Notes: a model not told the origin generated them from the sequence alone. A stretch of 64,000 bases of DNA from Bursaphelenchus xylophilus (GCA_904066235.2 CAJFCV020000005.1:11775501-11839500), one strand, 5' to 3'. Shown: positions 10,175 through 21,888, counted from the stretch's first letter. Translations and numbers: made by a program.

Positions 10175-10749
10175 TAGGGAAAGTACCCCAAGTGCGACGC
10201 TCAGATTCTGATGAAGCTTGGCACAAATTTAGAATAATTTTTTCGAAAATATATGCGAGAACTCTAGCCCGCGCTTTTCAGAAACAACCGAGATTTTTAG
10301 ATCGAAAGTGGGCGAAAATTTAAGACTTTATGCCGAGTTTCGACACGAAAAGTTTCATGCCTGTTTTTACCGTCAAGGGTAGCATTTCCACAAAAAATCA
10401 AAGTTTTCCGCACGAAGGTTATAGCAAAAAAGCGTTTTTCTCTCTGTCCTCTCTCCGCATTTAGCGTTCTCTCTCGGCGGCAAAATGATTCAATATCTCG
10501 GAAGAGGCTTGCAAAGCGCGAGCTAAAACTTCCAGGAATTTATGCATAGTTCATGCCCGACGTATGAGCAAAATTTAAAGAAAATCTGAGCGAAGTCTAA
10601 AAATTTCGCGGCCTTTCGACCAAAAAATCTCAGCGGTACCTGCAAAGCGCGAGCTAGGATTCTCGCATATATTATAAAAAAAAATATTCTAAATTTGCGC
10701 CAAGTTTCATCAAAATCCGAGCGTCGCACTTGGGGTACTACCCTTGTTA
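10175..10749. repeat. Family 1 MITE, long copy
   Basis: It starts TAGGGAAAGTACCCCAAG near 10176 and ends GCGTCGCACTTGGGGTACTA, CCCTTG at 10746, with TTA on both sides. It is about 100 bp longer than other copies because a second inverted segment (GCGGTACCTGCAAAGCGCGA) sits in the right half. Confidence 0.75.
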
Positions 10750-12257
10750 AAAAAAGGTTATATTTAGAAGCCGAGGCAAGAAATTCCGTAGATCCTTAAC
10801 GAGCGTTTCTTCTCTTAAGACCTCTTGCAAAGACAAATAATCTGAAATCAATAAAATCGACTTTGTTTTCCTTATCATCACATCACAGCCAGTATCAGAA
10901 ATTGGCCTCCAAAAATTTGTTCGCATTAATCAAGCAGTACACGCGCAAGGTCTTGCTGAACGGGCTAAAAAAATTGACTGTCTGACTCATGTAAAAGTAA
11001 AAAAAGCCTAGCTTTTCACTAGCAATATTTCCCTTTATTAAAAGCTTTTTTGCTAAACATTTTCTCTCGTTATCTCTCCTCTGTTTCGCCGGCTAAACCT
11101 CAAATTGTTTGCATTGAGACAAGAGACAAAAAGGTGCGGTCTAGTTTATCGCTCCAGGCGCAATTTTTAATTGAATCGATTTGTAGTTTTAGATGCGGGA
11201 TACAAAAAAAGCGCAAAAGGCTAATTTTTTGTATTGGTATTCTCAGGCTTGTCAAGCCACCACAGTTTGTTTTAGCTCAAAAGAAAACTTTTGAATTGGT
11301 AAAAACTTGGTCAAAAAAGCATGTTGCGAGAAAAGTTCTGAGAATTTTTTTCACCCTTACAGACCATTTTTACATATTGGGAATCAAGAAAATGTTGCGT
11401 TCTATTTTGATACGGAACTTTTTACTTCACGATGTTACCAAAAAAATGGGGGAAGTTCCTTATTCTGGCCACAACAAAGGTACTCTGCGAACTGCGCCCA
11501 AGCTTGGGAACTAAAGTTAGGAACAAAGGCTTCGACCTAACTGACACTGAATTACTATAGTAGCTCTATAGTTTCAAGGGTACCTACTAAGGCTATGACG
11601 GCTCATTTCGTTCTACACGGAGGCAATAAGTTTAGTTCCGGACAGATTTCATCGTATAAAGTGTAAAATCGCAGGCTGCAGCCGTTTTTGAAGGGTAAGG
11701 TGGTACGTAAAACAGAAGCTACCTCACTAACTAAATCCACTGGCATTGACAACGATGAATTGAGCCTGCACGCCAAATTTGGGCTAATTCTGAACAGTTT
11801 CCGCAAAATTGTAAGTTGTGGCCAGAATAAGGAAGTTTCCAAAAAAAAACAGAAATTTTCCAAGCCCGAAAAAGTCAATTGAAAATGATTCCAAAAATTT
11901 TCAACATTTTAGCGATTTCGGCTTGAAAATAATTTTCAAAAACTTCGAGAAGGCATAATAATGTCAATTCAGAATATTTTTTCCTGAAGTTCAGTCGGCT
12001 GAAAATGGCAAATCTCAGCTCCAGAAAAATCTAAATTTTGTGAAAATCGGCGGAGTCTCCGCGGAGAAATCTAAAGAAAGAGGACGGAAGCTCCAAGTAG
12101 CCCACCCTGTATATTATATCTCGATCCGTAACTCCATACCCCATTACAAGGAGTACCTTCCTTGTAAAAAATATCATCAAATTCACCCTCAAAAAGCAAA
12201 ATCTTCATTTGAAATTTGTATCTGCCTTTCCGACCGGTCGCTCTGCCATTCCCAAGG
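10750..12257. other. Intergenic DNA with degenerate family 6 fragments
   Basis: No gene is supported here. The stretch 11290-11420 resembles family 6 (TTGCGAGAAAAGTTCTGAGA, CACCCTTACAGACCA), and CGATCCGTAACTCCATACCC at 12121-12140 is a family 6 right end. TTCTGGCCACAAC near 11463 and GTTGTGGCCAGAA near 11815 are inverted partners, so 11460-11830 may be a worn foldback. The longest open frame (11050-11514) crosses these repeat pieces and is not coding-like. Confidence 0.4.
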
Positions 12258-13523
12258 ATGTCGGTGTACACGGCGGATGAGGAGTTCGAACATGTCCAGC
12301 TGTTTTTCCTGCTGCCGCAAGAACTTCGACAGCACTCGCATTTCGTCGTCATTGGCCTGATCTGTCTGATTGTGGCTGTGAATGCGCTCGTGGCCGTGCT
12401 TCTCATCGTTTTCTCGATTATGAAACGAAGTTCCGTGCCTTGTGAGTGGAAATTTTGGATTTTATGGTTATGCTTAGCCTATACTTAGCATTTTATTTGG
12501 TCACTGATCGTATTTTACTTTCAATTTTAGCTGAAGAGTACCTCAAGAAGCTCGAGGAACGCGGCAAAGAGGAGGATGCGGAGAGGCTGAAGAAGTTCCG
12601 TAAAGGCAAACTCAAAAAGGATGAGATCCATATCAGGCAGGATGTAAGTAGATGCTCCTTTATACAGTAAGGGAACTGATCCAGTGGCAAAAAACACGTA
12701 CTATTTTGCATCCGGGAAGTATCAAAAAGTGGCAAAATGCTTCCCTTTCTAAGTGAAAAAACTCCGACTTCAAAAGCGCGCCCTTCAAAACGAAATTTTT
12801 TCGCTTGAAGAGGGAAGCATTTTGCCACATTTTTGATACTTCCCGGACACAAAATGGTACGTTTTTTGTCACTGGATGAGGTCCCCCAATGAATTAGAAA
12901 TCCAAGTATCACTTTGGATAATCAAATTGCTTTTTATGTCAGCGAAATAATCAGCGACAGTGTGCTCATTATTTTCCCGACAGCCTGATACAACAAGAGG
13001 AAGGCGAAATTTTACATATAGTGATCAACAAAACTTTCTTTCTACCTCGTATCTCCAGATTCAATAAGCGTAGTAACCCAAAATGTCCTATCGGTCTGTC
13101 GGGAAAATAATGCGGATTCGTCGAGATCTGGGCCGAGACTGCGACGAAGCGTGAAATTTTGCCCCGACAAATCCACATTATTTTCCCGACAGACTGATAA
13201 ATATCACTTATAGCCTCTCAGCAGTCTGTCGGGAAAATAATAAGCACAATGTCGCCGCGCCGATTGTGCCGTTGAAGTGAAAAGCAATTCGATTTTGACG
13301 CGAGATAACTCATTTTGCGACGCGATTTTCAATGCGACAGTTTGCTCATTATTTTCCCGACGGATTTATACACCTTTCGTTATTACTTTTGTTTCAGATC
13401 AGAGAGTTCGTCTCGGACGGAGAAGCTCAACCGGACGTCGAAACTAAGGCAATGGAGCCGGATACGACATCGAATGTTGCGCAGTCGGAAAATCAATCAA
13501 ATCTTCCCTCTGCTAACAATTGA
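12258..13523 (+). CDS. Small single-pass membrane protein, unknown function
   Basis: Three exons, 12258-12441, 12531-12643 and 13398-13523, join in frame to 140 residues. The N-terminal 30 residues are polar (MSVYTADEEFEHVQLFF), followed by one strong transmembrane segment at about residues 33-56 (VVIGLICLIVAVNALVAVLL). A highly charged helix follows (EEYLKKLEERGKEEDAERL and KKFRKGKLKKDEIHIRQ, about 64-99), and then an acidic, Ser/Asn-rich tail. There is no cleavable signal peptide, so the N-terminus is probably outside and the charged helix cytosolic. I do not recognise a family. Intron 2 is swollen by a family 3 MITE and several family 2 MITEs. Confidence 0.75.
12667..12893. repeat. Family 3 MITE in intron 2 of the small membrane protein gene
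   Basis: The left end is CAGTAAGGGAACTGATCCAG and the right end is CACTGGATGAGGTCCCCCAA. Both arms contain GGCAAAATGCTTCCCTTTCT-like sequence and form a near-perfect palindrome. Confidence 0.85.
12940..13372. repeat. Three family 2 MITE pieces in the same intron
   Basis: A right half ends near 12990 (ATTTTCCCGACAGCCTGATA). A complete short copy runs 13090-13199 and a third 13222-13372. All have TCTGTCGGGAAAATAAT or its inverse at their ends. Confidence 0.8.
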
Positions 13524-13910
13524 ATTTTAAGAGTTCTGGATTGACCTGAATAAATTTTGCGTTTGAATTCTTCTCCTGTTAGCCCTTGGAACAGCCTTTT
13601 GTTCTGGTCGGCATTTATGCAAGCTCGACGCTGTGTAACCTCCTGCGATCTAAGAGATCAATCTTATAATTAGCCCTCAAAGGGAGGAACGGGTCATAAA
13701 CAAAAAGAATAAAAGCATTAGGAGAATTTTTTTGGTGTCGGTCTGTTGGGAAAATAGTGAGCACAATGTCGCGTCCGTAATCGCATCGCCTTCGGGATTG
13801 AGTAGCGGCAAAATCAAATTGTTTCTTGCTACAGCGATGTGACTGGCGCAACGACATTATTTTTCCGACAGACTGCGGTTATTATCTCTCGGCCAATTTT
13901 GGGTTGTAAC
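13524..13910. repeat. Family 2 MITE (13738-13877) and flanking intergenic DNA
   Basis: The element is bounded by GGTCTGTTGGGAAAATAGTG and the inverse ATTATTTTTCCGACAGACTG. The 200 bp after the upstream gene's stop shows nothing further. Confidence 0.7.
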
Positions 13911-14316
13911 CAGAGATTGCCATGGCTCCGGAGCCGGCTCTTGGCTCCGGCTCTGAGCGGCTCCGGCTCCGAGCCGGGAGCCAGAGCCGGAGCCGGAAAT
14001 TTGGGGGTCGGCTCCGGCTCCCGAGCCCAAAGTCGGACCCAGGCTTCCCAGCGTTCAGAAAAGTAAAAATTTCGTGACCTTGTTGAACCAAATTGCCTGA
14101 AAAACACTGCGGAGGATGTGACTTGACTGCAAAAACCTTGGGTGTATGATCTCTGGCACTAATAACTTTTATTTTTGGAAAAAAATTTTTAAAAAAACAT
14201 TTTGCATAGGAGCCGGGATTCGGAGCCGAAGGCCTTTTTAAATTTTGCACGGAGCCAAGAGCCGGAGCTGCAAATTTGGCCAAGGCGAGCCAAAATTTTG
14301 ACCGTGGCAATCTCTG
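13911..14316. mobile_element. GC-rich hAT-like MITE with 8-bp duplication GTTGTAAC
   Basis: The element begins CAGAGATTGCCATGGCTCC and ends CCGTGGCAATCTCTG, a clear inverted repeat with the CAGAG/CTCTG termini seen in many hAT transposons. GTTGTAAC lies immediately outside both ends (13903-13910 and 14317-14324), an exact 8-bp duplication as hAT elements make. Its left half is an array of GGCTCCGGAGCC-type palindromic units. It has no coding capacity. Confidence 0.9.
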
Positions 14317-14347
14317 GTTGTAACCGAGGGCGGGAGATGGTGGGTAC

Positions 14348-14804
14348 TAGGCATGGCTCCGGGCCGGGCCTTGCAAAATTTTCCGGCCCGGGCCGGGCCG
14401 ACTAATTTCTCGGCCCGACTCCGGGCTTCGATTTTCAGGCCCGGCCCGGCCCGGGCCTGCCCGGGTTTTTTTAAATTTGAGTTTTGCCCGGAAAAAAGGA
14501 AAAAATAAGCTTTTACGATAGGATTTTTCATTTTTTCGAACACAATGCTGATAGCGAACGTAAGGTGACCTTATGTACCTAGGTTTTGCTAAATTTTTCT
14601 TTACATCTTGTGAAAATTTGCCATAATTTTCCTTTCATTTCCCGCTTTCTTTCTTTCCAACCTAGTATAAAATTTTCCGGGCCGAACCGGGCCGGGCTTT
14701 CCAAATTTCCCAAGCCCGGGCCCGGGCCGGGCTTGGAGATTTAAGCCCGGGCCTGCGGCCCGGGCCGGGCCGGGCCGGGCTGGCCCGGTTTACGGCCATG
14801 CTTA
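14348..14804. mobile_element. GC-rich hAT-like MITE (family 5) with 8-bp duplication GTGGGTAC
   Basis: The ends are TAGGCATGGCTCCGGGCC and GGTTTACGGCCATGCTTA, flanked by exact copies of GTGGGTAC (14340-14347 and 14805-14812). GGCCCGGGCC repeats fill both arms around an AT-rich centre. An inverted copy with its own 8-bp duplication is at 44073-44524. Confidence 0.9.
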
Positions 14805-14919
14805 GTGGGTACCCCTTCCCAGGCCGGGGGCGAAAAGTGATAGTGGAGACCAAGGAAATTTTACCCCGAGCCGTAGAATTTTGTCGGTGTTGTCGCGGGG
14901 GTCGCTTGCAGAAAAGTGT

Positions 14920-15072
14920 ATCAGTCTGTCGAGAAAATAACGGCGGATCGTCGCAGCAAAATGTCTCGCCTCGCCGCTATCGCCCACCAAATCCCAAGTC
15001 GCGGCTTGCAGTCGCAAAGCGATGATGAGCGATTCCGAGGCGCGACGATCCGCCGTTATTTTCCAGACTGAT
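14920..15072. repeat. Family 2 MITE, CGGCGGATCG subtype
   Basis: It runs from ATCAGTCTGTCGAGAAAATA to ATTTTCCAGACTGATAT and has the GCCTCGCCGCTATCG interior. Confidence 0.8.
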
Positions 15073-15735
15073 ATGTCGCTAGTTCAAAAACGCGAAGCGG
15101 CAGCGGCACGGGCGAAAGAAAAACCAAATCGCTCTGTGCAGAATTCTACGTACTTTATAGCACGACCACTGAGGAAGACCGATTCCAACACTTTTCCTAA
15201 TTTCCCCCCTCCTCAATTATCTTTTCCTTGAAAGGGGCGAAAAGATAAGACCCACTTTTTTGCCCCTCTTTTTGGCCCACGAATACCGGAGTGAAACTCT
15301 TTTCGGGCGGGCCGAAAAGGAATGTGAGACGGATGCTTTTCGGAATTTCGATCGGCCAACTGGCCGGCAATCTCCCCCCATTCCGCTCTTTTAATTCCTC
15401 CCCTGCCCTTCTTTTTATTGTCTGTAATTTGACCAGTTGGAGATTTTTGGCCCAAATTTTCGTTTATTTTTCGAACGTTCTTCCCTTGTTTTGCGGTCTT
15501 TGAAGTCTTGAGGGGTTCAATTTTAATGGCCTTCGATGACTAGCGCTTCCGGAAAGTCGCCGGACTTTTTTTGGCGTTTGCACTGTGCGAAAAAATTCAA
15601 AAAATTCAGGGTGCAAGCGACAGCCGAAAAAAGCCTATTGCACGGTGCAAAAAGCCAGGAATTGCAAAATGCAAAGAAAAATTTTGTTTTTGCATTGTGT
15701 TGCGGATTTTAGTCCGGCGACGCTCCGGAAGGGGT
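15073..15735. other. Intergenic DNA with a family 4-like stretch
   Basis: No gene is recognised. From about 15575 to 15725 TGCAC/GTGCA runs (TTGCACGGTGCAAAAAGCC) mark a family 4-like repeat. The part before 15540 shows nothing identifiable. Confidence 0.4.
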
Positions 15736-15737
15736 AG

Positions 15738-16285
15738 TATCAGTCTGTCGGGAAAATATTGAGCATTTTTTCGCATCAAAAATGGCATCGCCGCAGAGAA
15801 AATGAATTGTGTCATTACAAAATTCAAATGCTTTTCACTTCAGCGACGTAGACGGCGCAGCGACATTGTCCTCATTATTTTCCCGACAGACTGCTGAAAG
15901 GCCCATAATATAATATTTATCAGCCTGTCGGGAAAATAATGAGGCCCTGTAGCAGCAAAATTTCTCGCCTCATTGAAGCCGCGCACCAAATCTTGACGAA
16001 TCCACATTATTTTCCCGACAGACTGGTGGGACATTTTAGGCTTCTAGGCTCAGCGGTTCCCGAGATACGAGGTTTAAAGAAAATTTTGTTGACCAGTATA
16101 TGTAAAATTTCGCTTTCCTCTTGTTGTATCAGTCTGTCGGGGAAATAATGAGCACACTATCGCTGATTATTTCGCTGACATGAATAAAAAGCAATTTGAT
16201 TATCTCCGCGACACAATTCATTTTCTCGGCGGCGATGCAATTTTCGACGCAACAGAGTCCTCATTACTTTCCCGACAGGCTGATT
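15738..16285. repeat. Cluster of three family 2 MITEs
   Basis: Copies lie at about 15738-15894, 15920-16026 and 16127-16284. Each has recognisable TCTGTCGGGAAAATA ends; the middle one is a short form with little interior. Confidence 0.8.
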
Positions 16286-16856
16286 TTTAAGGACATTCTG
16301 GTTTAGACTTTCCGTTTTTTGTCGCTAAATTGAAACGATAGTGGTTTGCTCCCTACAATTGCCCATACAGATCTCTGTCTTATGCTGTGACATTAGACCC
16401 AAATTTTTTGCTTTTTCTGATATTCTGTTTTTGTCATTTCGAACTCCCAATGAGATGATCGTCGGCTCGCCCATCCCCCATCTAAACGAACCTTCGAACA
16501 TCTGTTCGCCGTACAAACAGAGGGAATCTCTCGGGCGATCGGCGCTTTATTCGGGGCTGACATTCAGATCATTTTTGATGATACGCATCGTTGTTTTGAA
16601 AATGCTCTTTTCTTCTCTGTTTAATTTTGTGCTGTCGGGGAAATAGTGGGCATTCTGTGGCATTGAAAATCATACGGCCAAAATGAATTGTTTCGCGACA
16701 AAATCGAATTGCTTTTCACTTCAGCGACGGGATCGGTGCAGCGACAGTGTGTTCATTATTTTCCCGACATACTGATATGTATTTTACAAAAAAAAAGTTT
16801 TTTTGACTATAAGTTTTTGTAAATGCAAAAAAAATTTTAAAAAGTTGCTCTCAAGA
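16286..16856. repeat. Intergenic DNA with a family 2 MITE (16633-16775)
   Basis: The MITE begins CTGTCGGGGAAATAGTGG and ends TTTTCCCGACATACTGATA. The remaining sequence has no recognised gene. Confidence 0.6.
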
Positions 16857-17092
16857 GCGCCGCACGTCAAACTGAGATAAGCTAAAAGAGTCCGGTGAAT
16901 GGATTGGCAATTTGCCAAAGAAAGACGCGAAAAAACGTTTTGTCGGGGGAGAAATGGGGATTTTTTTGGGCGAGAGAGTACGTTTTTGCGTGTCTTTTTT
17001 CTCTCTTTCTCTGCGAAATCAAGACGAAATGTAAAAAACCGATAGCGAAGAGTCTATTCCGGTCACCGGACTCCTCAGTTTGACGTGCGCCG
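16857..17092. repeat. Short TIR element with ends GCACGTCAAACTGAG
   Basis: GCACGTCAAACTGAG at 16862 is inverted as CTCAGTTTGACGTGC near 17075. The interior has a second inverted pair, GAGTCCGGTGA and TCACCGGACTC. About 235 bp, no coding potential, and not one of the six main families. Confidence 0.65.
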
Positions 17093-17668
17093 TTCAGCTT
17101 TTCTTTCACTATCACAAATGCGTCGGGTAAAAGCCATATATACCCAAAACAAAAAGATTATGGTAATTTTACGCCATGCGGGTTTTGCGCGTTTTCTGCC
17201 ACACTCTGTAAAAAATGATTTTTCGCTGCAAAAAATGGGAATCGCGCGCGACGTAAGGCAAAAATGAACATGCATCGTGCAAAAGGTGTTTTTGGGTCAA
17301 CCAAAAGGAGTAAACCTTGCAGGAACGGCCGTTCAACAATTTTTGTGGCGGAGAGAGCGTACAAAACGCTGAGAGTGGTCAGAGAAAAAAAACATTTTTT
17401 GCCCATCTTTTTGGTAATTTTGTGCGGAAAAGTTAGATTTTTTTGTGGAAGGATTACTAGCTAAGGTAGAAATAAGCGTGAAACTTTTTATGCCAAAATT
17501 TGCAAAAAAGCTGTCACATTTTTCCAACTTTTTTTCCACAAAAGTCACGGTGGTTTCTGTAAAACGCGAGCTAGAGGCTCCCATACGCCTTGAAAAATAC
17601 TAATCTAAATCTTTGCCAAGTTTCATCGAAATCTGAGCGTCGCACTTGGGGTACTTCCCCTGTCAGCC
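17093..17668. repeat. Degenerate family 1 MITE
   Basis: The right end (GAGCGTCGCACTTGGGGTAC, then TTCCCCTG) is intact at 17634-17663. AACGCGAGCTAGAGGC and GGCGGAGAGAGCGTAC match family 1 interior at low identity. The left end is not recognisable. Confidence 0.5.
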
Positions 17669-18740
17669 AACCTTATCGGCACTTGCGCCAATCTTTCCCC
17701 AAAAACTTCTTTTTTCGGACCTGAAAAAACGCGGAGAAGCCAAAAAAAGAGGGCCATTCCAAGAGATGCCGTGCGAAGGAGTTTTTAAACGGGCTGATGT
17801 TATTTGAGTATGGATATCCAATTTCCAAACGTCGAAAATGTGGATTCCTTACTTTTAGAGGGAAAACGGCCACGGGATTTGGCCGTTTTTCATGATGCCT
17901 TAGGGCATGTTTCATTGGGTCCACTTTACTATGTCCATTTATTTAAAAATCGCGTTATGTTACATGCAAATTTTAGGCGTGGCGATAATTGCGAGGATTT
18001 TGCGGGCACCCGACATTTACCGATTAGAATAAAGATTTTTCTACCGTAATCTCCGTAGTATTGAAATTTTATAATACATTGTCAAGTCTCGTTACAGATA
18101 AGTACAGAATTTGTTGAATTTATCCACCGCTTTCAAAGTTATGGCAGTTTTTTTTCAAAATATGGTTAAAATGAAAAAGCGGCTATGTTTACGTTAATCG
18201 CAGTAATGTCTAGGCATAGTAAAATAAACTCGTTATAACAGTAATTTATAACTAATGAAGGCCCCAACAGCTACCATAGGTCAGTTTAAACAAGTAAATT
18301 ATGTGGTCTGGGGCAGTAAAATTTGATGTTTATAACGCCACCTTACCTCATACGTAACTATGGGAGAAGGTTGGTAAAGCAGGGTTCTTTTTTAGTTGTT
18401 TTCCGAGAAGAGGTCATCAAGATTACCCTTTGGGATATTGCCGTGTTGTTCACACGCTCAACAGAGTTGTTGTTGGAACCGAGTTATTTGAGGTGGGAGA
18501 GAATCAGGGGAACAAAGCGCGATGCATAATTTCGTATGTAACGCTAGGGCAAGTTGAGCTAAAGGCGTGATTTTAATTATGCTCTGCGTTAACGAAAAGG
18601 GCTTTTGTATTACCGGGGCATTGTCAACACTACTTGCTTCATAGAGCTCGCGAGCGCTCGTAGGATTTTTTACCGCCGTCGGTGCGCTCGCGAACAAGTG
18701 ACTGTTGTAAAAATTGAAGGTTTTGCACATCGCTACTATA
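17669..18740. other. Intergenic DNA, nothing identified
   Basis: Open frames here are short and lack splice context or similarity to known families. No inverted repeat or array is evident. Confidence 0.4.
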
Positions 18741-19191
18741 TTAGCATTTTCACAAAGTATGTGGACATTTTTTTTGTTTTTGCACAGTGCATCTTGAATT
18801 TTCGTCGCCAACGCACTGTGGATTTTTGCCCTTGCGCACCGTGCAAACCTCAAAAAAAGCCGATTGCGCTGAGCACATCTTTGAGCAAACCCGCAGCGGC
18901 GCAGTTGAGAAAAGCTTACGTCGCAGCGATATTTCAAATGCACAGTGCAAAACCAAAAAAAAGTGATTGCACGGTGCACAGCATTCCGAGGTTTTTTTAC
19001 TCTTTTTCATTTTTGGGCTAGCTAGTTATCAGCCGAGGCGCGCAGCCCTGTTGTCATTTTGAGCGAAAATCGGCACCGATCGGTGGCGGCAAAAAACCTC
19101 AGAATGCTGTGCGGTGCAAAAACTCGGGGATTTTTGTGCACGGTGCGGACCAGGAGAAATGTCCAGGCACTTTGTGAAAATGCTAATACTA
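18741..19191. repeat. Family 4 TIR element
   Basis: The ends are TTAGCATTTTCACAAAGTAT and the inverse GCACTTTGTGAAAATGCTAA. The interior is dense in TGCACAGTGCA and GCACGGTGC palindromes. Similar elements occur at about 50176-50313 and 51124-52414. Confidence 0.75.
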
Positions 19192-20049
19192 CAACGCCTT
19201 TTCAAAAGCGCATAGAATTTTTTTGCTGCTAGTGCATTTTGCCACTTTTTGCATTGTGCAATTGCTTGTCGTAAAAATGCGCAAAAAAATGCCGCGTTTT
19301 TTCTCACCTACACCTTGAATATGGGCCCTGATCCAGTGACAAAAAAGCATTCCGTTTTGCATCCGGGAAGCATCAATAACGTGGCAAAATGCTTCCCTTT
19401 CCAAGTGAAAAAACTTCGTTTTGTAGGGCGCGCCCTTTCCCTCACAAAAAGAGCGCCGCGCTTTTGAAATCCGAGCATTTTCACTTCGGAAGCGTTTTGC
19501 CACACTTTTGACACTTCTTAGATGCAAAAAATCGCGGCGAGACGAGACATTTTGCTGCGACGACTCGCCGTGATTTTCCCGACAGACTGATACCAATTTT
19601 GTCGCGATTAATAAAAGTCGCAATTCAAAAGTAGCCTTACGTCCCTCTAAATAGCTCCACCTACACCCCCATTATTTTATATTGACCCTTGTGTAAACAT
19701 CCTTTCATCAAACTTGTGACAAAAGAAGTTGTGTCCGTGTGCCCGCCGCAAAATGTCATAAACAGGATCAGTTTTCATCCTGTTATTTCCCGGCCCAAAC
19801 AAAACGTATTTGAATATTATCCGAAAAGTATTGGTTTCCGCCCGTTTTTCGCCCGCTGGCAAATACTTATGGCCCCAGTTTCAAGGGGCAAACCCCGCCG
19901 TTTTTCTCGCGAAGATTGAGCCGAATGGGCTTTTCTGGATCTCCCGGAAAGCCGGCTCTCTTTCAAGTGAAGGATCTTTTCGACAGCGAAAAGAGGGATT
20001 GGAACATTTTGAGGGCTAGCTTCGCTAAATTTGGGGTTTTTAACGGTAT
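19192..20049. repeat. Chimeric family 3 / family 2 remnant (19320-19592) in intergenic DNA
   Basis: A family 3 left half starts GGGCCCTGATCCAGTGAC near 19323, but its right end is replaced by a family 2 right half ending TTTTCCCGACAGACTGATAC near 19592. From 19600 to 20045 I recognise nothing. Confidence 0.55.
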
Positions 20050-20710
20050 TTCAGAAGATCTTTGAAGCAATTTTTTTAAGAAAATACGTCTATGGGGTAT
20101 GAAGTCACAGGTCGAGTTATACCAAAAAAATCGCAGAATTTTTCAGATCCAGAATATGCAAAAATTAGCCGCGAAATTTTGGTCTGTAAGGGCGAAAAAA
20201 AACCCTCAGAACGTTTTGCGAAACACCACGCAAATGTCTCTTTGACCGAGTTTTTACCAATTCAAAAGCTTTGTTTTGAGCTATAGTAAATCCTGACATC
20301 TTGACTAGCCTTTAACTCTCAGTCTGTCGGAAAAATAACGGCGGATCGTCGCAACAAAATGTCTCGCCTCGCCGCTATCGCGCTCCAAATCCCAAGCCGC
20401 GGCTTGCAGTCGCAGAGCGATGATCGGCGATTCCGAGGCGCGACGATCCGCCGTTATTTTCCCGACAGACCGATATCAAATTTGATTATCCCCACATCTC
20501 AACAATAGTTGCAATTTTTAAATTATTCCATGGTGTTGCGAGAAAATCGTCTGCGAAAAAAAGTGACTTCCCTTGTGAGGAGTTTTCCACGCTTACAAAA
20601 CAAAATTAGGCCGCTAATTTTTACATATTCTGAATCAGAAAGGTTTTGCGACTTTTGTTGGTATATCTCGACCTGTAACAATGCCCCATAAAAGTACTTT
20701 CCTTACTAGA
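20050..20710. repeat. Family 6 palindromic element split by a family 2 MITE (20320-20475)
   Basis: The left arm holds TATGGGGTATGAAGTCACAG near 20091 and the right arm the inverse, TCGACCTGTAACAATGCCCC, near 20668. A CGGCGGATCG-subtype family 2 element is inserted at 20320-20475. An uninterrupted family 6 copy at 63143-63700 shows the ancestral layout. Confidence 0.75.
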
Positions 20711-21626
20711 TTTTGACTCATTATCAGTCCCTCGGTAAAATCGTGGCTGGTTGTCGAAAAAAAGGTTGCAGTTTTCCAAGGCGCGACCACCCGCCGTTAT
20801 TTTCCCGACAGACTGATAGTTGTCCTTCCGGAAAATCGCTGGACTGATTTTTGGCGCTTGTATTGCGCAAAAAGCAAGAAATAGCATTGTAAAAAGTTAA
20901 CCTTTATTTTCGCACAGCCGATCTTTCCCTGCACTCTTATGTATATCGCTATATATATTTGTGGATTCTCCTACATTCATATGTATTTTCATTCAATTTC
21001 CGATATGAATTACTTCCCTGAAGAGCCCATACTTATCATTTCTCCGTTTATTCCATTTAATTGGACGAATAAAATTGGAACGCCGTAAAACGATCCGCTG
21101 GGAATTGGCTTTGACACTCGAAAAAGATCCCCTTTCGAGGACACTTGGCCACAAAAATTTTTGGATTTTTTTTCAAAAGGAAGAATTTTTGGCCTTATAA
21201 ACAAAGATAGAATTTGGGGTTAAGATGCGGCTCGGAAGTCGCGGAAATTTATAGTTTATTTTCGCGCTTCTCGTGACAAAAACAAATTTTTTTTTACTTT
21301 TTTAGCGATTGCAGTGTGCGAAGAAAGTCAGGGTGCCAGCGACTTAAAAAAGGTCTATTGCACGGTGCAAAGATCCAGAAATTGCACGGTGCAAAGGGAA
21401 TTTTTGTTTTTGCAAAGTGCATGTCGCCAAAATCACCCCAGCGACTTTGCGAACGGGCTACTAGTCTTTCCATAAAGTGCGGAGACTTTTTTTTACACCG
21501 CACAGTGCATTTTTTCTTCTCGCTGCGACTTTTTTTTGCACGGTGCAAAAAGTCAAATGCACTGTGCGCCGCGAAAAAACTCGAAAAATTGGTGACGAGA
21601 AGTCTACGCACTTTCGAAAACGACTA
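20711..21626. repeat. Family 2 MITE (20720-20818) and family 4-like DNA (21300-21625)
   Basis: The family 2 copy is diverged on the left (CAGTCCCTCGGTAAAATCG) and intact on the right. From about 21300 the sequence is full of GCACGGTGCAAA and TGCACTGTGC. Nothing is recognised at 20890-21295. Confidence 0.6.
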
Positions 21627-21888
21627 GTACAGTGAGGGACCGGATCCAATGGCAAAAAACGTCTCATTTTGCATCCCGGAAGGGACCATAATGTCTCCAA
21701 ACCCTTCCCTTTTCTAACATGAGCTAAAAAAACCCCGCTTTGAAGAGCCCGCCTTGAAGGAAAGGGCGCGCTTTTCAAAGCAGAGTTTTTTAGCTCAGAG
21801 AAGGGAATGGGTTGGAGTCATTTTGGTCCCTTCCGGGATGCAAAAGGAGACGTTTTTTGCCATTGGATCAGGTCCCTAACTGTAGTAG
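21627..21888. repeat. Family 3 MITE with TA duplication
   Basis: The element is TA-CAGTGAGGGACCGGATCC at the left and GATCAGGTCCCTAACTG-TA at the right. The long arms pair across a short centre near 21755. Confidence 0.85.

Noticed and set aside
13829..14543. Arg/Ala/Gly/Pro-rich open frames near 14 kb
   Set aside because: They lie inside the two hAT-like GC-rich elements and come from GGCTCC or GGGCCC repeats on either strand.
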